Positions 1-8,561 are shown, counted from the first letter of the stretch. The stretch: 8,923 nucleotides of DNA from Candidatus Omnitrophota bacterium (GCA_029567025.1 JAKQLT010000008.1:1-8923); one strand, 5' to 3'. Notes: generated by a model from the letters alone, not told the origin. Program-made: numbers and translations.

Positions 1-1
1 C

Positions 2-1377
<1,376 letters not shown>

Positions 1378-1420
1378 AAACAATAAAATGCTATCTCTAA
1401 AAAAACTGTTTACAAAGAAC

Positions 1421-1471
1421 TTCGCTATTCAGAAAACGTCACAACCAAAGCTTTCAGAAAAGTGACGCCAC
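1421..1471. repeat. 51-bp conserved repeat core, copy 1
   Basis: It matches 1529-1579 at 50 of 51 positions; the only difference is C1451 versus A1559. It contains TTCAGAAAA twice (1428-1436 and 1453-1461), followed respectively by CGTCAC (1437-1442) and its reverse complement GTGACG (1462-1467). The RNA could form a 6-bp stem with a 19-nt loop. The palindrome AAAGCTTT lies in the loop. Identity is far higher than in the flanking part of the 108-bp unit, which suggests selection or gene conversion acting on the core. Confidence 0.9.
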
Positions 1472-1528
1472 CCTCTCGGATCTCCAACAAACATAACATT
1501 ATTCCTAAAACAGCCATTTATAAAAAGT

Positions 1529-1579
1529 TTCGCTATTCAGAAAACGTCACAACCAAAGATTTCAGAAAAGTGACGCCAC
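1529..1579. repeat. 51-bp conserved repeat core, copy 2
   Basis: Second copy of the 1421-1471 core. TTCAGAAAA occurs at 1536-1544 and 1561-1569, with the CGTCAC/GTGACG inverted repeat at 1545-1550 and 1570-1575. Its right end runs directly into the duplicated tRNA-Ser 5' segment (GCCAC is shared). Confidence 0.9.
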
Positions 1580-1596
1580 TCTGCCACCTCTCCAAA
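1575..1596 (-). repeat. Displaced duplicate of the tRNA-Ser 5' end (22 bp, perfect)
   Basis: All 22 bases equal 1359-1380: the first 19 nt of the tRNA (acceptor strand and start of the D-arm) plus AAA of its 5' flank. It is not followed by the rest of a tRNA, so it cannot be functional as one. It lies about 45 bp downstream of the -10 box of the promoter at 1642-1670, where an intact tRNA gene would be expected. It may mark the original tRNA start before a 216-bp insertion. Confidence 0.88.
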
Positions 1597-1641
1597 TATT
1601 TCTTTTAAGAAAGAACAAGATCTTTTTTAAAAACGTGCACA

Positions 1642-1670
1642 ACTATACCAAAAAAGAATTCTAATGTAAA
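1642..1670 (-). promoter_or_regulatory. Strong sigma-70-like promoter reading toward tRNA-Ser
   Basis: On the minus strand the -35 box is TTTACA (1665-1670), the spacer is 17 bp, and the -10 box is TATAGT (1642-1647). Each hexamer differs from consensus at one position. Transcription would start near 1635 and run through the 108-bp repeats into tRNA-Ser. It begins 10 bp after the tadA stop, so it does not serve tadA. Confidence 0.65.
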
Positions 1671-1679
1671 CAACCGATC

Positions 1680-2153
1680 TTATTTCTTCTCTCTTTTGCT
1701 TTTAAAAAACTCTGTCATTAAAAATGCGCACTCTTTTTCTAAAACGCCTTTTTTAACTTCCATCCGATGATTTAATTTTTTATGCCGCGCAATATTAAAA
1801 ATTGACCCGCACGCCCCTGCTTTTATATCTTTCGCCCCAAAACAAATTTTTTTTATTCTCGACAACACAAGCGCGCCCGCGCACATACTGCACGGCTCAA
1901 TCGTTACATAAAGCGTGCAATCATAAAGCCATTTACAAGACAATGTATTCGCGGCCTGGGTTATAGCTAAAATTTCCGCATGTGCGGTTGGATCTTTAAG
2001 CGTTTCAACCTGATTATGGGCTTTCGCGATAATTTTATTTTCTAAAACAATGACTGCGCCAACCGGCACTTCATCTTTTTTAAAAGCTTCCTCAGCCTCT
2101 TTTAAGGCCTCGCGCATAAAAAAAACATCTAAAAAATCTTTTGTATTTCCCAT
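1680..2153 (-). CDS. tadA: tRNA-specific adenosine deaminase
   Basis: TadA converts A34 to inosine in the anticodon of tRNA-Arg(ACG) in the cytoplasm, letting one tRNA read CGU, CGC and CGA. The 157-residue product has the cytidine/deoxycytidylate deaminase fold signature. HAE gives zinc ligand His58 and proton-shuttle Glu60, and PCSMC gives Cys88 and Cys91. The conserved EVPVGAVIV strand precedes them, and length is normal for the family. I chose the ATG at 2151-2153. A TTG at 2163-2165 in the same frame adds four residues and overlaps the upstream TGA as TTGA, so it is possible. The start lies 8 bp after the sensor kinase stop, so the two are probably cotranscribed. No Shine-Dalgarno sequence is visible. 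Its substrate tRNA-Arg(ACG) is encoded at 3813-3886. Confidence 0.95.
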   Translation of the reverse strand: MGNTKDFLDVFFMREALKEAEEAFKKDEVPVGAVIVLENKIIAKAHNQVETLKDPTAHAEILAITQAANTLSCKWLYDCTLYVTIEPCSMCAGALVLSRIKKICFGAKDIKAGACGSIFNIARHKKLNHRMEVKKGVLEKECAFLMTEFFKSKREKK

Positions 2154-2161
2154 GAGAAAAA

Positions 2162-3658
2162 TCAATATTGTGGCAATAAAATTGTAACAGTCGTGCCTTT
2201 TTGCTCCGTGCTTTTGATAAAAATATCGCCGTCAAAGGCCTTGACAATTGAATGAACAATCGACAATCCCAATCCAGAACTTTTTTCCGGGCCTCTTTCT
2301 TTTGTGGTAAAAAACGGCTCAAAAATACGCGAAAGGACTTCTTTGGGAATCCCTACTCCTTGATCGATACAATCGATGCGAATGATTCCTTTGTCTTTTT
2401 GAAAAGATGTTTTAAGAGTTAAAACGCCACCACGTGTCATCGATTGAATAGCATTGGTAATGACATTAAACGTGACTTGTCCTAATTCCATGGGGCCAAT
2501 CGATGCCAAAGGCAAGCGCTCACACAATTGCCATTGAACCTTAATATCAGAAACGTCCAGCTGATGACGAACAAGCTGAATCGTTTCTTTTAAAATCTGA
2601 TTCACAGAAGAACTTTTTTCCTGCGCGCCAATCTTCTTTTTATTAAGCACCAATAATTTTTCTGTCGTCTCAAAACAATGCTTGGCTTTATCACGCATCT
2701 GGGTGATGATCGCAAAAATATCTTTATACTCTTTAAATCCAATATACTCAAAATGACGGCCCTCATATTTATCCAGAAGATTTTGACAAAATTGGAAAAC
2801 GCCGCGCAAAGGATACTGCAACTCATACGTCATCCCTGATATGACATCACGCAAAGACCTGGCTTTTTCTGCCTCAAGAATAAGATCTTCTTCATGTTTT
2901 CGACGGCTGACATCACGCAACACTCCATGAATTTGAACAATACGGCCTTGTTTATAAATAGGAGATAATGTTATTTCAACAAAAATTTTTGTTCCATCAT
3001 GGGCTTTAAGAGTTATTTCTTCCCCTATGACAGCAAGTCCTTTTTTTACCTTAGAAAATATTGCTAATGCCTGGTCTATCGACTCTTTCGCGACAAAACT
3101 TTTAAAATAAAATCCGCGTTTTTGCACAGAAGGAATATTCACCAACCATTGTGCAGCCTTGTTCGCGTAAACAATCTTCCCGGTTAAATCAAAAGTCACA
3201 ATGCCATCGCGCGCTTGTTCGCTTAACAAAAGATGCTGTTCCTGGGCTTCTTTTAACTGCGACTGCATCGCATATTGTTTGGTAATATCCTGGCCGATAG
3301 ACAAAATATATTCTTCCCCGTCTTTTTTTAAATAGACAGCCGAAACATCAATTGTATGCATCTGTTTATGCTTAACAAAACGTTGAATAATAAAATTCTG
3401 AGGCATTTGAGATTTTTTTAAGGGAATAAAATATTTTTTTTGCCACTGGGAAAAACTTATTTTGGGACTAAAAAACAGCATAACCGATTTTCCTAAAATA
3501 TTTTTCTTTGAAAAACCCAAATTCTTTGCTGTGGCATCATTGATATAAACAATTCTGCCTAAAGCGTTCGTTACCATGACTTCTTCTTTAAGAAGGCCTA
3601 AGATGGCATCAAAAAAATGTTCTGGATTAAAATTTTTTGAAAATTTATTTTTACGCAT
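2162..3658 (-). CDS. PAS-PAS sensor histidine kinase with Tyr in place of the phospho-acceptor His
   Basis: This is a 498-residue protein without membrane segments, so it is a cytoplasmic sensor. PAS 1 spans about 15-130 (VMVTNALGRIVYIN, ending GQDITKQ) and PAS 2 about 140-255 (DGIVTFDLTGKIVYAN, ending LRDVSRRK). A dimerisation/H-box helix lies at about 262-340, and an HATPase domain at about 385-498. The ATPase boxes look complete: N-box FNVITNAIQSM near 397-407, G1 DQGVGIP at 432-438, F-box FEPFFTT at 446-452, G2 GLGLSIV at 462-468. The H-box reads GMTYELQYPL, so residue 278 is Tyr (codon TAT) where kinases of this type carry the phosphorylated His (HELxxPL). It may bind ATP yet not autophosphorylate in the usual way. 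No response regulator is nearby. The ATG at 3656-3658 overlaps a TATAAT string and lacks a Shine-Dalgarno sequence. It lies 8 bp from tadA. Confidence 0.9.
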   Translation of the reverse strand: MRKNKFSKNFNPEHFFDAILGLLKEEVMVTNALGRIVYINDATAKNLGFSKKNILGKSVMLFFSPKISFSQWQKKYFIPLKKSQMPQNFIIQRFVKHKQMHTIDVSAVYLKKDGEEYILSIGQDITKQYAMQSQLKEAQEQHLLLSEQARDGIVTFDLTGKIVYANKAAQWLVNIPSVQKRGFYFKSFVAKESIDQALAIFSKVKKGLAVIGEEITLKAHDGTKIFVEITLSPIYKQGRIVQIHGVLRDVSRRKHEEDLILEAEKARSLRDVISGMTYELQYPLRGVFQFCQNLLDKYEGRHFEYIGFKEYKDIFAIITQMRDKAKHCFETTEKLLVLNKKKIGAQEKSSSVNQILKETIQLVRHQLDVSDIKVQWQLCERLPLASIGPMELGQVTFNVITNAIQSMTRGGVLTLKTSFQKDKGIIRIDCIDQGVGIPKEVLSRIFEPFFTTKERGPEKSSGLGLSIVHSIVKAFDGDIFIKSTEQKGTTVTILLPQY

Positions 3659-3710
3659 TATAAAAGAATGATTTTAAAAGATATTCTTTTGAAGATTTTT
3701 GAATTTTTCA

Positions 3711-3737
3711 TTAATTTTAACGCGCCCGACAGGATTC
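3711..3737 (-). repeat. Displaced duplicate of the tRNA-Arg 3' end
   Basis: It matches 3803-3829 at 25 of 27 positions, offset by 92 bp, with a 19-bp perfect stretch at 3719-3737. The copied segment is the last 17 nt of tRNA-Arg (T-loop end, T-stem and acceptor strand) plus about 10 bp of 3' flank. The rest of a tRNA is not recognisable beside it. Such 3'-end copies are classic traces of integration at a tRNA gene, but decay of a tandem tRNA copy is also possible. Confidence 0.85.
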
Positions 3738-3741
3738 TTTA

Positions 3742-3772
3742 TGTCCGCACATTGTTTTTTAGGAAACGGACA
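3742..3772. repeat. Inverted repeat between the two tRNA-Arg 3' ends
   Basis: TGTCCG (3742-3747) pairs with CGGACA (3767-3772) around a 19-nt spacer, within the 92-bp duplicated interval downstream of tRNA-Arg. It could help end the tRNA transcript, although no T-run follows on the minus strand. The 6-bp arm and 19-nt loop geometry resembles the inverted repeat of the 51-bp cores near tRNA-Ser, but the sequence differs. Confidence 0.4.
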
Positions 3773-3812
3773 AACCTTTTGGCTATCATACGCTTCTTTT
3801 TTTTCATTTCAA

Positions 3813-3886
3813 CGCGCCCGACAGGATTCGAACCTGTAACCCTCAGCTCCGTAGGCTGATGCTCTATCCAATTGAGCTACGGGCGC
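3813..3886 (-). tRNA. tRNA-Arg (anticodon ACG)
   Basis: This tRNA reads CGN arginine codons after A34 is deaminated to inosine by TadA. The acceptor stem pairs GCGCCCG (from 3886) with CGGGCGC (complement at 3814-3820), with discriminator G at 3813. CCA is not encoded: the next bases read TTG. Anticodon stem TCAGC/GCTGA encloses CTACGGA, placing ACG at 3850-3852. The T-arm is ACAGG-TTCGAAT-CCTGT. The D-arm is normal. It lies between the CpaF-like ATPase gene and the sensor kinase-tadA pair, all on the same strand. No good promoter stands out in its 94-bp upstream gap, although a TTTAAT string lies about 15 bp before the 5' end. Confidence 0.96.
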
Positions 3887-3980
3887 AAAATTCCATTAAA
3901 TTCTTTCAGATAAGTTGCGCGCTCCCTTTAAGGGCGGCACACAAAAGATGATTTCAAAAAAAAAGCATCTATCCAAAAAA

Positions 3981-5351
3981 CTACCCGACCATAATACGCT
4001 TCAAAAGATCATTACGATCAAAACCTAAAGCGGCAACAGCTTTATTGGCATCACGATTATAGGCGTGGCAAAAAGCTCCGATTTCTTTCATCGTTGTAAT
4101 ATTTCTTTCATCAAGTTTCTTTAAAAGAAATGTGCGCAATAAATGTTCTTTAATAATATCTTTCGGGGTAAAACCGGATTGTTGCGCCAAACGGTCTCGA
4201 TAAACCGTGCTCGGATTAATTTGACGCGAGGTCCTAGTTTCATAGTCATATTTATACACCGACGATAAAAGAATCTTTACTTGTTCCATACCGCTTGTTT
4301 CACTCACTTCATCAATAACGCGAAAAACTTTATCCTTAACATGATAACGCTTCAGGACAATAAACACATCAATCAAATTAATAAGCATTTCAGGAATATT
4401 CATCGGCTCATTTTGTAAACGAATGATGGCCTCGCGTGAAGTCAAGGCGTGAATAGTTCCCATACAATATTTCCCCACATTACAAGCCGTAATCATATCT
4501 CGTGCTTCTTCCCCGCGAACCTCACCGACGATAATCCTTTCCGGACGCATACGCAAACTATTTTTAACCAAATCCGCCAAAGTTAAATCCTCATCACTTT
4601 CTAACCGCGAACAACTTTCTTCCAAAAAAGTATTTAATTCAAGCGTATCTTCAATAATAACCAAACGATCGGAATTAGGAATAAAACAAAAAAGAGCATT
4701 TAAAAGCGTTGTTTTACCAACGCCGGGGCCGCCAGCGATAATAATATTCGCCGGACGAATAGAAAGCCCTTCAATATAAATCCATAATTGCGCCGCGACT
4801 TCGTGGGAAAAACTGCCCTGGCGAATAAGATCAATCACGCTTAACGGTGAAACTTTTGCTTTGGTAATTGTAATCTGCGGGCCAAAAGTTGACATCGCGA
4901 TATTCACGCGGCCTTCCAAATTAGGCAACTCCAAATTCATGATTTTTGAAACCTTGCTGCGTCCAGAAAATAAAAGCAACTTTTTCATAAAAAGATTGAT
5001 TTCGCGCTGGCTGGAGAAACTTTTTCCCGTCGACACAAAACCCTTTTGGCTATGATGAATATAAATGGGCTTTAAATTGTTTATTGTTAAATCTTCGACA
5101 TAAATATCGCATAAAATATCCGTGACAATGCCGTAAGAAAGAAAATTACGAATAAATTTTAGACGTGTCGATTGATCCTGCAGATCGTGTTGAATGCTCT
5201 CAAATCCTCCTTCTTTAAGCAATTTCAACAAAGCAACATCAACCAAATCTTCTTTTTCGGTCTGTGGCTGAAGCAAAGTCAACTGGCCTAACAAACGATC
5301 GGCCAGCGCTTCTTCTAATTCAAAATATTTTGATACTTTCGTATGCGGCAT
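3981..5351 (-). CDS. CpaF/TadA-type secretion ATPase (type II/IV secretion, VirB11-like)
   Basis: Family members are hexameric cytoplasmic ATPases that power assembly of Flp/Tad pili or related secretion machines. The 456-residue product has the CpaF N-terminal domain at about 60-165 (CDIYVEDLTINN, then LPNLEGRVNIA). Its ATPase core carries Walker A GGPGVGKTT at 207-215, an Asp box VIIEDTLEL at 231-239, the RMRPERIIVGEVRGEEARD segment (Walker B) at 268-286, and His box GTIHA at 298-302. A tail of about 115 residues follows the core. The catalytic motifs are intact. CpaF genes usually sit beside tadB/tadC-type membrane genes, but here the next gene downstream is tRNA-Arg, so it is an orphan within this window. 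It has its own promoter candidate and an ATG without a Shine-Dalgarno sequence. The family is clear; which machine it serves is not. Confidence 0.92.
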   Translation of the reverse strand: MPHTKVSKYFELEEALADRLLGQLTLLQPQTEKEDLVDVALLKLLKEGGFESIQHDLQDQSTRLKFIRNFLSYGIVTDILCDIYVEDLTINNLKPIYIHHSQKGFVSTGKSFSSQREINLFMKKLLLFSGRSKVSKIMNLELPNLEGRVNIAMSTFGPQITITKAKVSPLSVIDLIRQGSFSHEVAAQLWIYIEGLSIRPANIIIAGGPGVGKTTLLNALFCFIPNSDRLVIIEDTLELNTFLEESCSRLESDEDLTLADLVKNSLRMRPERIIVGEVRGEEARDMITACNVGKYCMGTIHALTSREAIIRLQNEPMNIPEMLINLIDVFIVLKRYHVKDKVFRVIDEVSETSGMEQVKILLSSVYKYDYETRTSRQINPSTVYRDRLAQQSGFTPKDIIKEHLLRTFLLKKLDERNITTMKEIGAFCHAYNRDANKAVAALGFDRNDLLKRIMVG

Positions 5352-5383
5352 AATATTATTAATATTAAATTAATTTTTATAAT

Positions 5384-5412
5384 AATGTAGCATTGAATAG
5401 GAACATTGTAAA
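5384..5412 (-). promoter_or_regulatory. Candidate promoter of the CpaF-like ATPase gene
   Basis: On the minus strand: TTTACA (5407-5412), 17-bp spacer, TACATT (5384-5389), 33 bp before the ATG. The -35 box matches 5 of 6 and the -10 box 4 of 6 consensus bases. The intervening leader is almost pure A/T. It implies the ATPase can be transcribed independently of the M16 peptidase gene upstream. Confidence 0.5.
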
Positions 5413-5420
5413 TCGCGATT
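5411..5420. promoter_or_regulatory. Perfect 10-bp palindrome at the ATPase promoter
   Basis: AATCGCGATT is its own reverse complement. It overlaps the -35 box of the promoter candidate at 5407-5412 by two bases. The position suits an operator, but a 10-bp palindrome can occur by chance. Confidence 0.25.
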
Positions 5421-5443
5421 TTATGATTTTAAATAAAACTTGG

Positions 5444-8023
5444 TTATTTTTCTTTAGGATTCGTTAAAACAACCGCGCTTTTATTAATATCCAAATATTT
5501 TACGGCTAACGCTTTTATCGCTTCGGCTGTTATTTTATCAATAGACGCACTGTAAGTCTCATAGTTTTTAAACCCTAAACCGAAAAACTCATCCGCGCTG
5601 GCTTTTGAAGACCACGAAGCATTTGTTTCTAATCCTAATAAAAATCGTCCTTTCAAGTATTCTTTTATTTTGTTTAATTCTTCCTCCGGAACTTCCTGCG
5701 AACGCACCTCTTCGAATTCTTTTAACAAAGATTCTTTAACTGCGCCCAAATTCTCAGGCGTTGTTAGAATATAAAAATGTATCAATCCCATATCAACTCC
5801 GGCGCTATAACTGCCGCCTAAAGAATACGCTTTGCCTAATTTTTCACGAATACGCTGAAACATCCTTCCATTAAAAGAAGATCCTAAAATTCCTGTTAAA
5901 ACTTCAACGCCATAACGATCTTCGGCAAACATGTCCGGACCCTGGAAACCAAACGCCAGCATGGCTTGATCTTTAGGCATAAAAAATTGTTTTTCTCTTT
6001 TTGTCTCTGGAGGCACTTCTTTAAAAATTTTTAAAGTAACATCCTTTTTTGCTATCTTGCCAAATCGTTTTCTTAATTCTTCGATTATTGACTTAGAATC
6101 AATATCACCAAAAACAGAAATAACTATTTTTTTAGCATCGATAAATTTAAAATAAAAAGACTCCGCATCTTTTTTTGTAATTCTTTCTATAGTTTCCAAA
6201 CTCCCTTCGGCCTCAAAACGCGCGGGATGCGTTAAAAATAACAATTTTCTTAACTCGCGATTTGTTGCTTGAAATATGCTGTCATCTTTCGATTTAATAA
6301 CCGCCTTAAGACGTTCTTTTTCTTTCTCTAATTCCTCTTGAGAAAAGACAGGATTCTTGAAAATATCCTCCAAAAGATCAAGGCCAGCCAAAAAATCATC
6401 GGAAACGCACTCTAAACTGATACCAAAATTATTTCTTCCGGAAGAAGCGGATAATCGTAATCCTAAAGAATCCATCAATTGAGAAATCTGTTGCGCATTT
6501 CTTGACACAGTCCCTTTTGTTAAAAGATTGGCCGTGAGATTCGCCAGCCCGTTTAATTCTTGAGGTTCTTGCGACATCCCGCCAGGCATTAGAAGATTCA
6601 TTGCCACAGTCGGGAAAGTATGATCTTCGCGCAACAAAACAACAATGCCATTGTCTAAAACGACCTTTTGAATTTCTGGCGTTGCTATCTTTTTTCCTTG
6701 AAACGATTCTTTTTCTTGTTTCTGCGGCTTTAAAACAACCGTTGTAGCAAAATCTTTGTTTAAATATTTTTGCGCGACGCGTTTAATATCCTCTGTTTTT
6801 AAATTCTGAACGGCCTTAACATATTTTTCTGAAAAACGATAATCTCCCGTAAAGGCCTCATAAATCGCCTGAAGGCCGGTCACGCTTGATGACGTTTGCT
6901 GATCCAAAATATACTGCGCTAAAAAATTCTTCTTTACTTTATTAAGCTCCTGCGAGGAAACATTTTTTTTAATTTTTTCTACCTCTTCCCAAAAAACGCT
7001 TATAACTTTTTCTAATTTTTCCTCAGCTAACAAAGCATTAACACTAAAAAAACCTTTATCCATCGGCGTATAATTAGAGGCAGAGATAGAATAAACCAAC
7101 TTTTCTTTCTGATAAAGACGCTCATACAAACGCGAACTTTTTCCTTCACCTAAAATCGAGGATAAAACATCAAGCGCAAAAAGATCCTCATGAAGAACAT
7201 TAACGCCTTGAAAAGCTATTGCCAGACGCGTCAAAGGCGTCGGATACTCTTCTGTTAAAAATCTTTCAGAAATTTGTTGCGGCTCAATAGGTAAATGACG
7301 AGGCCTGTCCATTTGCCTCTCAAAACCATAAAATGTTTTTTTAATTTTTTCTAAAATCTCCGCAAGGTTTATCTGCCCGGCGATTGAAATAATCATATTC
7401 TGAGGAGCGTAAGCTCTTTTATAATATTTTATCGCATCCTCACGCGTTAATTTTACGAATAAACTCTCATATCCAATAATCGGATGACGATACGGATGAT
7501 TTAAATAAACATTACTGAAAATCATTTCATTTAATCGCCTATCCGGATTATCATTATGCATTCGTATTTCATTAACAATGACCTCTTTCTCTTTTTTAAA
7601 TTCTTCCGCGTCAAAAGTCGCATTCATTAACATATCGGACAAAACATCAAGGGCTATATCAAAATTCTGATACGGAACAGATACCGTAAAAACGATATGA
7701 TCTTTATTAGTGGAGGCGTTAATGGTTCCTCCAACGGATTGAATAAGCGCGGGGATCTCTCCTACTTTTCTTTTTTCTGTTCCTTTAAAGACCATGTGCT
7801 CAACCAAATGCGATATCCCAGCGCCTAAAAATTCATCTTCTGTGGCCGAACCAGACTTAATAAATCCATAAACCGAAACACTCGGACTTGTCGGCATTGA
7901 GCTGATAAGAACTGTCAAACCATTATCCAAAACATGCTTTTCAGAATAAATATTTTGCGAAAAACTTAGGCGAGGAAAAAGCAAAAAAGAAAAAAAGAAA
8001 AAACTAAGAATTTTCTTAAGCAT
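5444..8023 (-). CDS. Secreted M16-family zinc metallopeptidase (active and inactive halves fused)
   Basis: M16 peptidases are clamshell zinc proteases that degrade peptides and unfolded segments. This one should act in the periplasm. The 859-residue form starting at ATG 8021-8023 opens with a signal peptide: KK, then Phe/Leu-rich ILSFFFFSFLLF, with probable cleavage near SFS-QN. A start 17 codons upstream (8074) would bury the signal and overlap the preceding gene, so I reject it. The N-terminal half carries the inverted zinc motif HLVEH (His72, Glu75, His76) and the downstream ligand Glu152 in EVIVNEI. The second half, from about residue 455, has the same fold pattern (VVLDNGIVVLLRED), but the zinc motif is replaced by NLTAN, so it is non-catalytic. 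It retains the substrate-binding R/Y segment GRMFQRIREKLGKAYS. The gene starts 4 bp after the stop of the 177-residue gene, so the two are probably cotranscribed. Confidence 0.95.
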   Translation of the reverse strand: MLKKILSFFFFSFLLFPRLSFSQNIYSEKHVLDNGLTVLISSMPTSPSVSVYGFIKSGSATEDEFLGAGISHLVEHMVFKGTEKRKVGEIPALIQSVGGTINASTNKDHIVFTVSVPYQNFDIALDVLSDMLMNATFDAEEFKKEKEVIVNEIRMHNDNPDRRLNEMIFSNVYLNHPYRHPIIGYESLFVKLTREDAIKYYKRAYAPQNMIISIAGQINLAEILEKIKKTFYGFERQMDRPRHLPIEPQQISERFLTEEYPTPLTRLAIAFQGVNVLHEDLFALDVLSSILGEGKSSRLYERLYQKEKLVYSISASNYTPMDKGFFSVNALLAEEKLEKVISVFWEEVEKIKKNVSSQELNKVKKNFLAQYILDQQTSSSVTGLQAIYEAFTGDYRFSEKYVKAVQNLKTEDIKRVAQKYLNKDFATTVVLKPQKQEKESFQGKKIATPEIQKVVLDNGIVVLLREDHTFPTVAMNLLMPGGMSQEPQELNGLANLTANLLTKGTVSRNAQQISQLMDSLGLRLSASSGRNNFGISLECVSDDFLAGLDLLEDIFKNPVFSQEELEKEKERLKAVIKSKDDSIFQATNRELRKLLFLTHPARFEAEGSLETIERITKKDAESFYFKFIDAKKIVISVFGDIDSKSIIEELRKRFGKIAKKDVTLKIFKEVPPETKREKQFFMPKDQAMLAFGFQGPDMFAEDRYGVEVLTGILGSSFNGRMFQRIREKLGKAYSLGGSYSAGVDMGLIHFYILTTPENLGAVKESLLKEFEEVRSQEVPEEELNKIKEYLKGRFLLGLETNASWSSKASADEFFGLGFKNYETYSASIDKITAEAIKALAVKYLDINKSAVVLTNPKEK

Positions 8024-8027
8024 AAAA

Positions 8028-8561
8028 TTAGTTATTGGGCTCGTGATATTTTTCAAGGAGTTTACGAATATCATTATCCGCGTTACGAGCTATCTGCGCG
8101 CAAATAAAAATAAGCAAAGAAAATTGCCAACAATCTTCCGGGCCGGCAATCAGCCCTGAATGAGTATTTTCCTGTTCTTGCAAAATCTTTTGATAATTTT
8201 TTATCGCACCTGATAATTTCCCCTCAAAAATATCCAAGGAGTGCGTTTTATTGTCATAATGAAAAGACGGCAACGTGATTCCTCGAATGAGAAGAAAATT
8301 AATAAAATTATTATCATTGAATTTTTCTTCGCCGTCAAAATCAAACCCTTCAAAAAAAGGATTTAAAGGCGGCACAACCAAAGAGGGTTTTTCAATTACA
8401 ACTTCTCCGCGGCGCACAACCGTATCGCCTAAATTAACAGAAGATTCGGACAATAAAATATACGGCACGCGCGTTTCAGAAAACACTTTAAGCGCTTGAA
8501 TACGGGAACGTAAAATTTCCGTTTCTTTTAAAGCCTTATTCCATAATGCTTCAATGTCCAT
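8028..8561 (-). CDS. Uncharacterised protein (177 aa) preceding the M16 peptidase
   Basis: I do not recognise a family. The frame has coding-like composition and a full-length start ATG (8559-8561), and its stop lies 4 bp before the peptidase start, which strongly suggests translational coupling. Visible features are an amphipathic N-terminal helix (1-28), a central segment with GDTVVRRGEVV (45-55) and the proline-rich PSLVVPPLNPFFEG (59-72), and a C-terminal part containing GPEDCWQFSLLIFICAQIARNA split around residues 140-161. That last stretch is the most hydrophobic but too short and mixed for a confident membrane helix. There is no signal peptide, so it is probably cytoplasmic. No function is assigned. 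Confidence 0.8.
   Translation of the reverse strand: MDIEALWNKALKETEILRSRIQALKVFSETRVPYILLSESSVNLGDTVVRRGEVVIEKPSLVVPPLNPFFEGFDFDGEEKFNDNNFINFLLIRGITLPSFHYDNKTHSLDIFEGKLSGAIKNYQKILQEQENTHSGLIAGPEDCWQFSLLIFICAQIARNADNDIRKLLEKYHEPNN

Noticed and set aside
1394..1593. The 108-bp units as decayed full tRNA-Ser copies (92-nt tRNA plus 16-bp spacer would equal 108)
   Set aside because: Beyond the 19-22 bp 5' end, ungapped comparison with the tRNA is close to random, while the units match each other strongly in non-tRNA sequence.
2092..2322. Minus-strand 76-codon frame across the kinase/tadA junction
   Set aside because: It lies out of frame inside two well-supported genes and has no recognisable features.
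2602..2826. Minus-strand 74-codon frame
   Set aside because: It is a shadow of the sensor kinase coding region with no motif.
3734..3800. A second, degenerate tRNA-Arg in the 92-bp interval
   Set aside because: Length is similar (about 73 nt), but apart from the duplicated 3' end the alignment is near chance, and no anticodon arm can be drawn.
3668..3859. Plus-strand 63-codon frame ending in a TGFEPVTLSSVG tail
   Set aside because: Its C-terminal half is antisense to tRNA-Arg, and the upstream part is antisense to the duplicated tRNA end and AT-rich spacer. This is a well-known false-ORF pattern.
3918..3941. CCCTT-T-AAGGG inverted repeat as terminator of the CpaF-like gene
   Set aside because: The stem is only 5 bp with a 1-nt loop, and no T-run follows on the minus strand. 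It cannot be called a terminator.
4861..5055. Plus-strand 64-codon frame
   Set aside because: It is antisense within the CpaF-like ATPase gene, and its composition follows the opposite strand's codons.
8275..8499. Plus-strand 74-codon frame
   Set aside because: It is antisense to the 177-residue gene and has no start context or domain signal.
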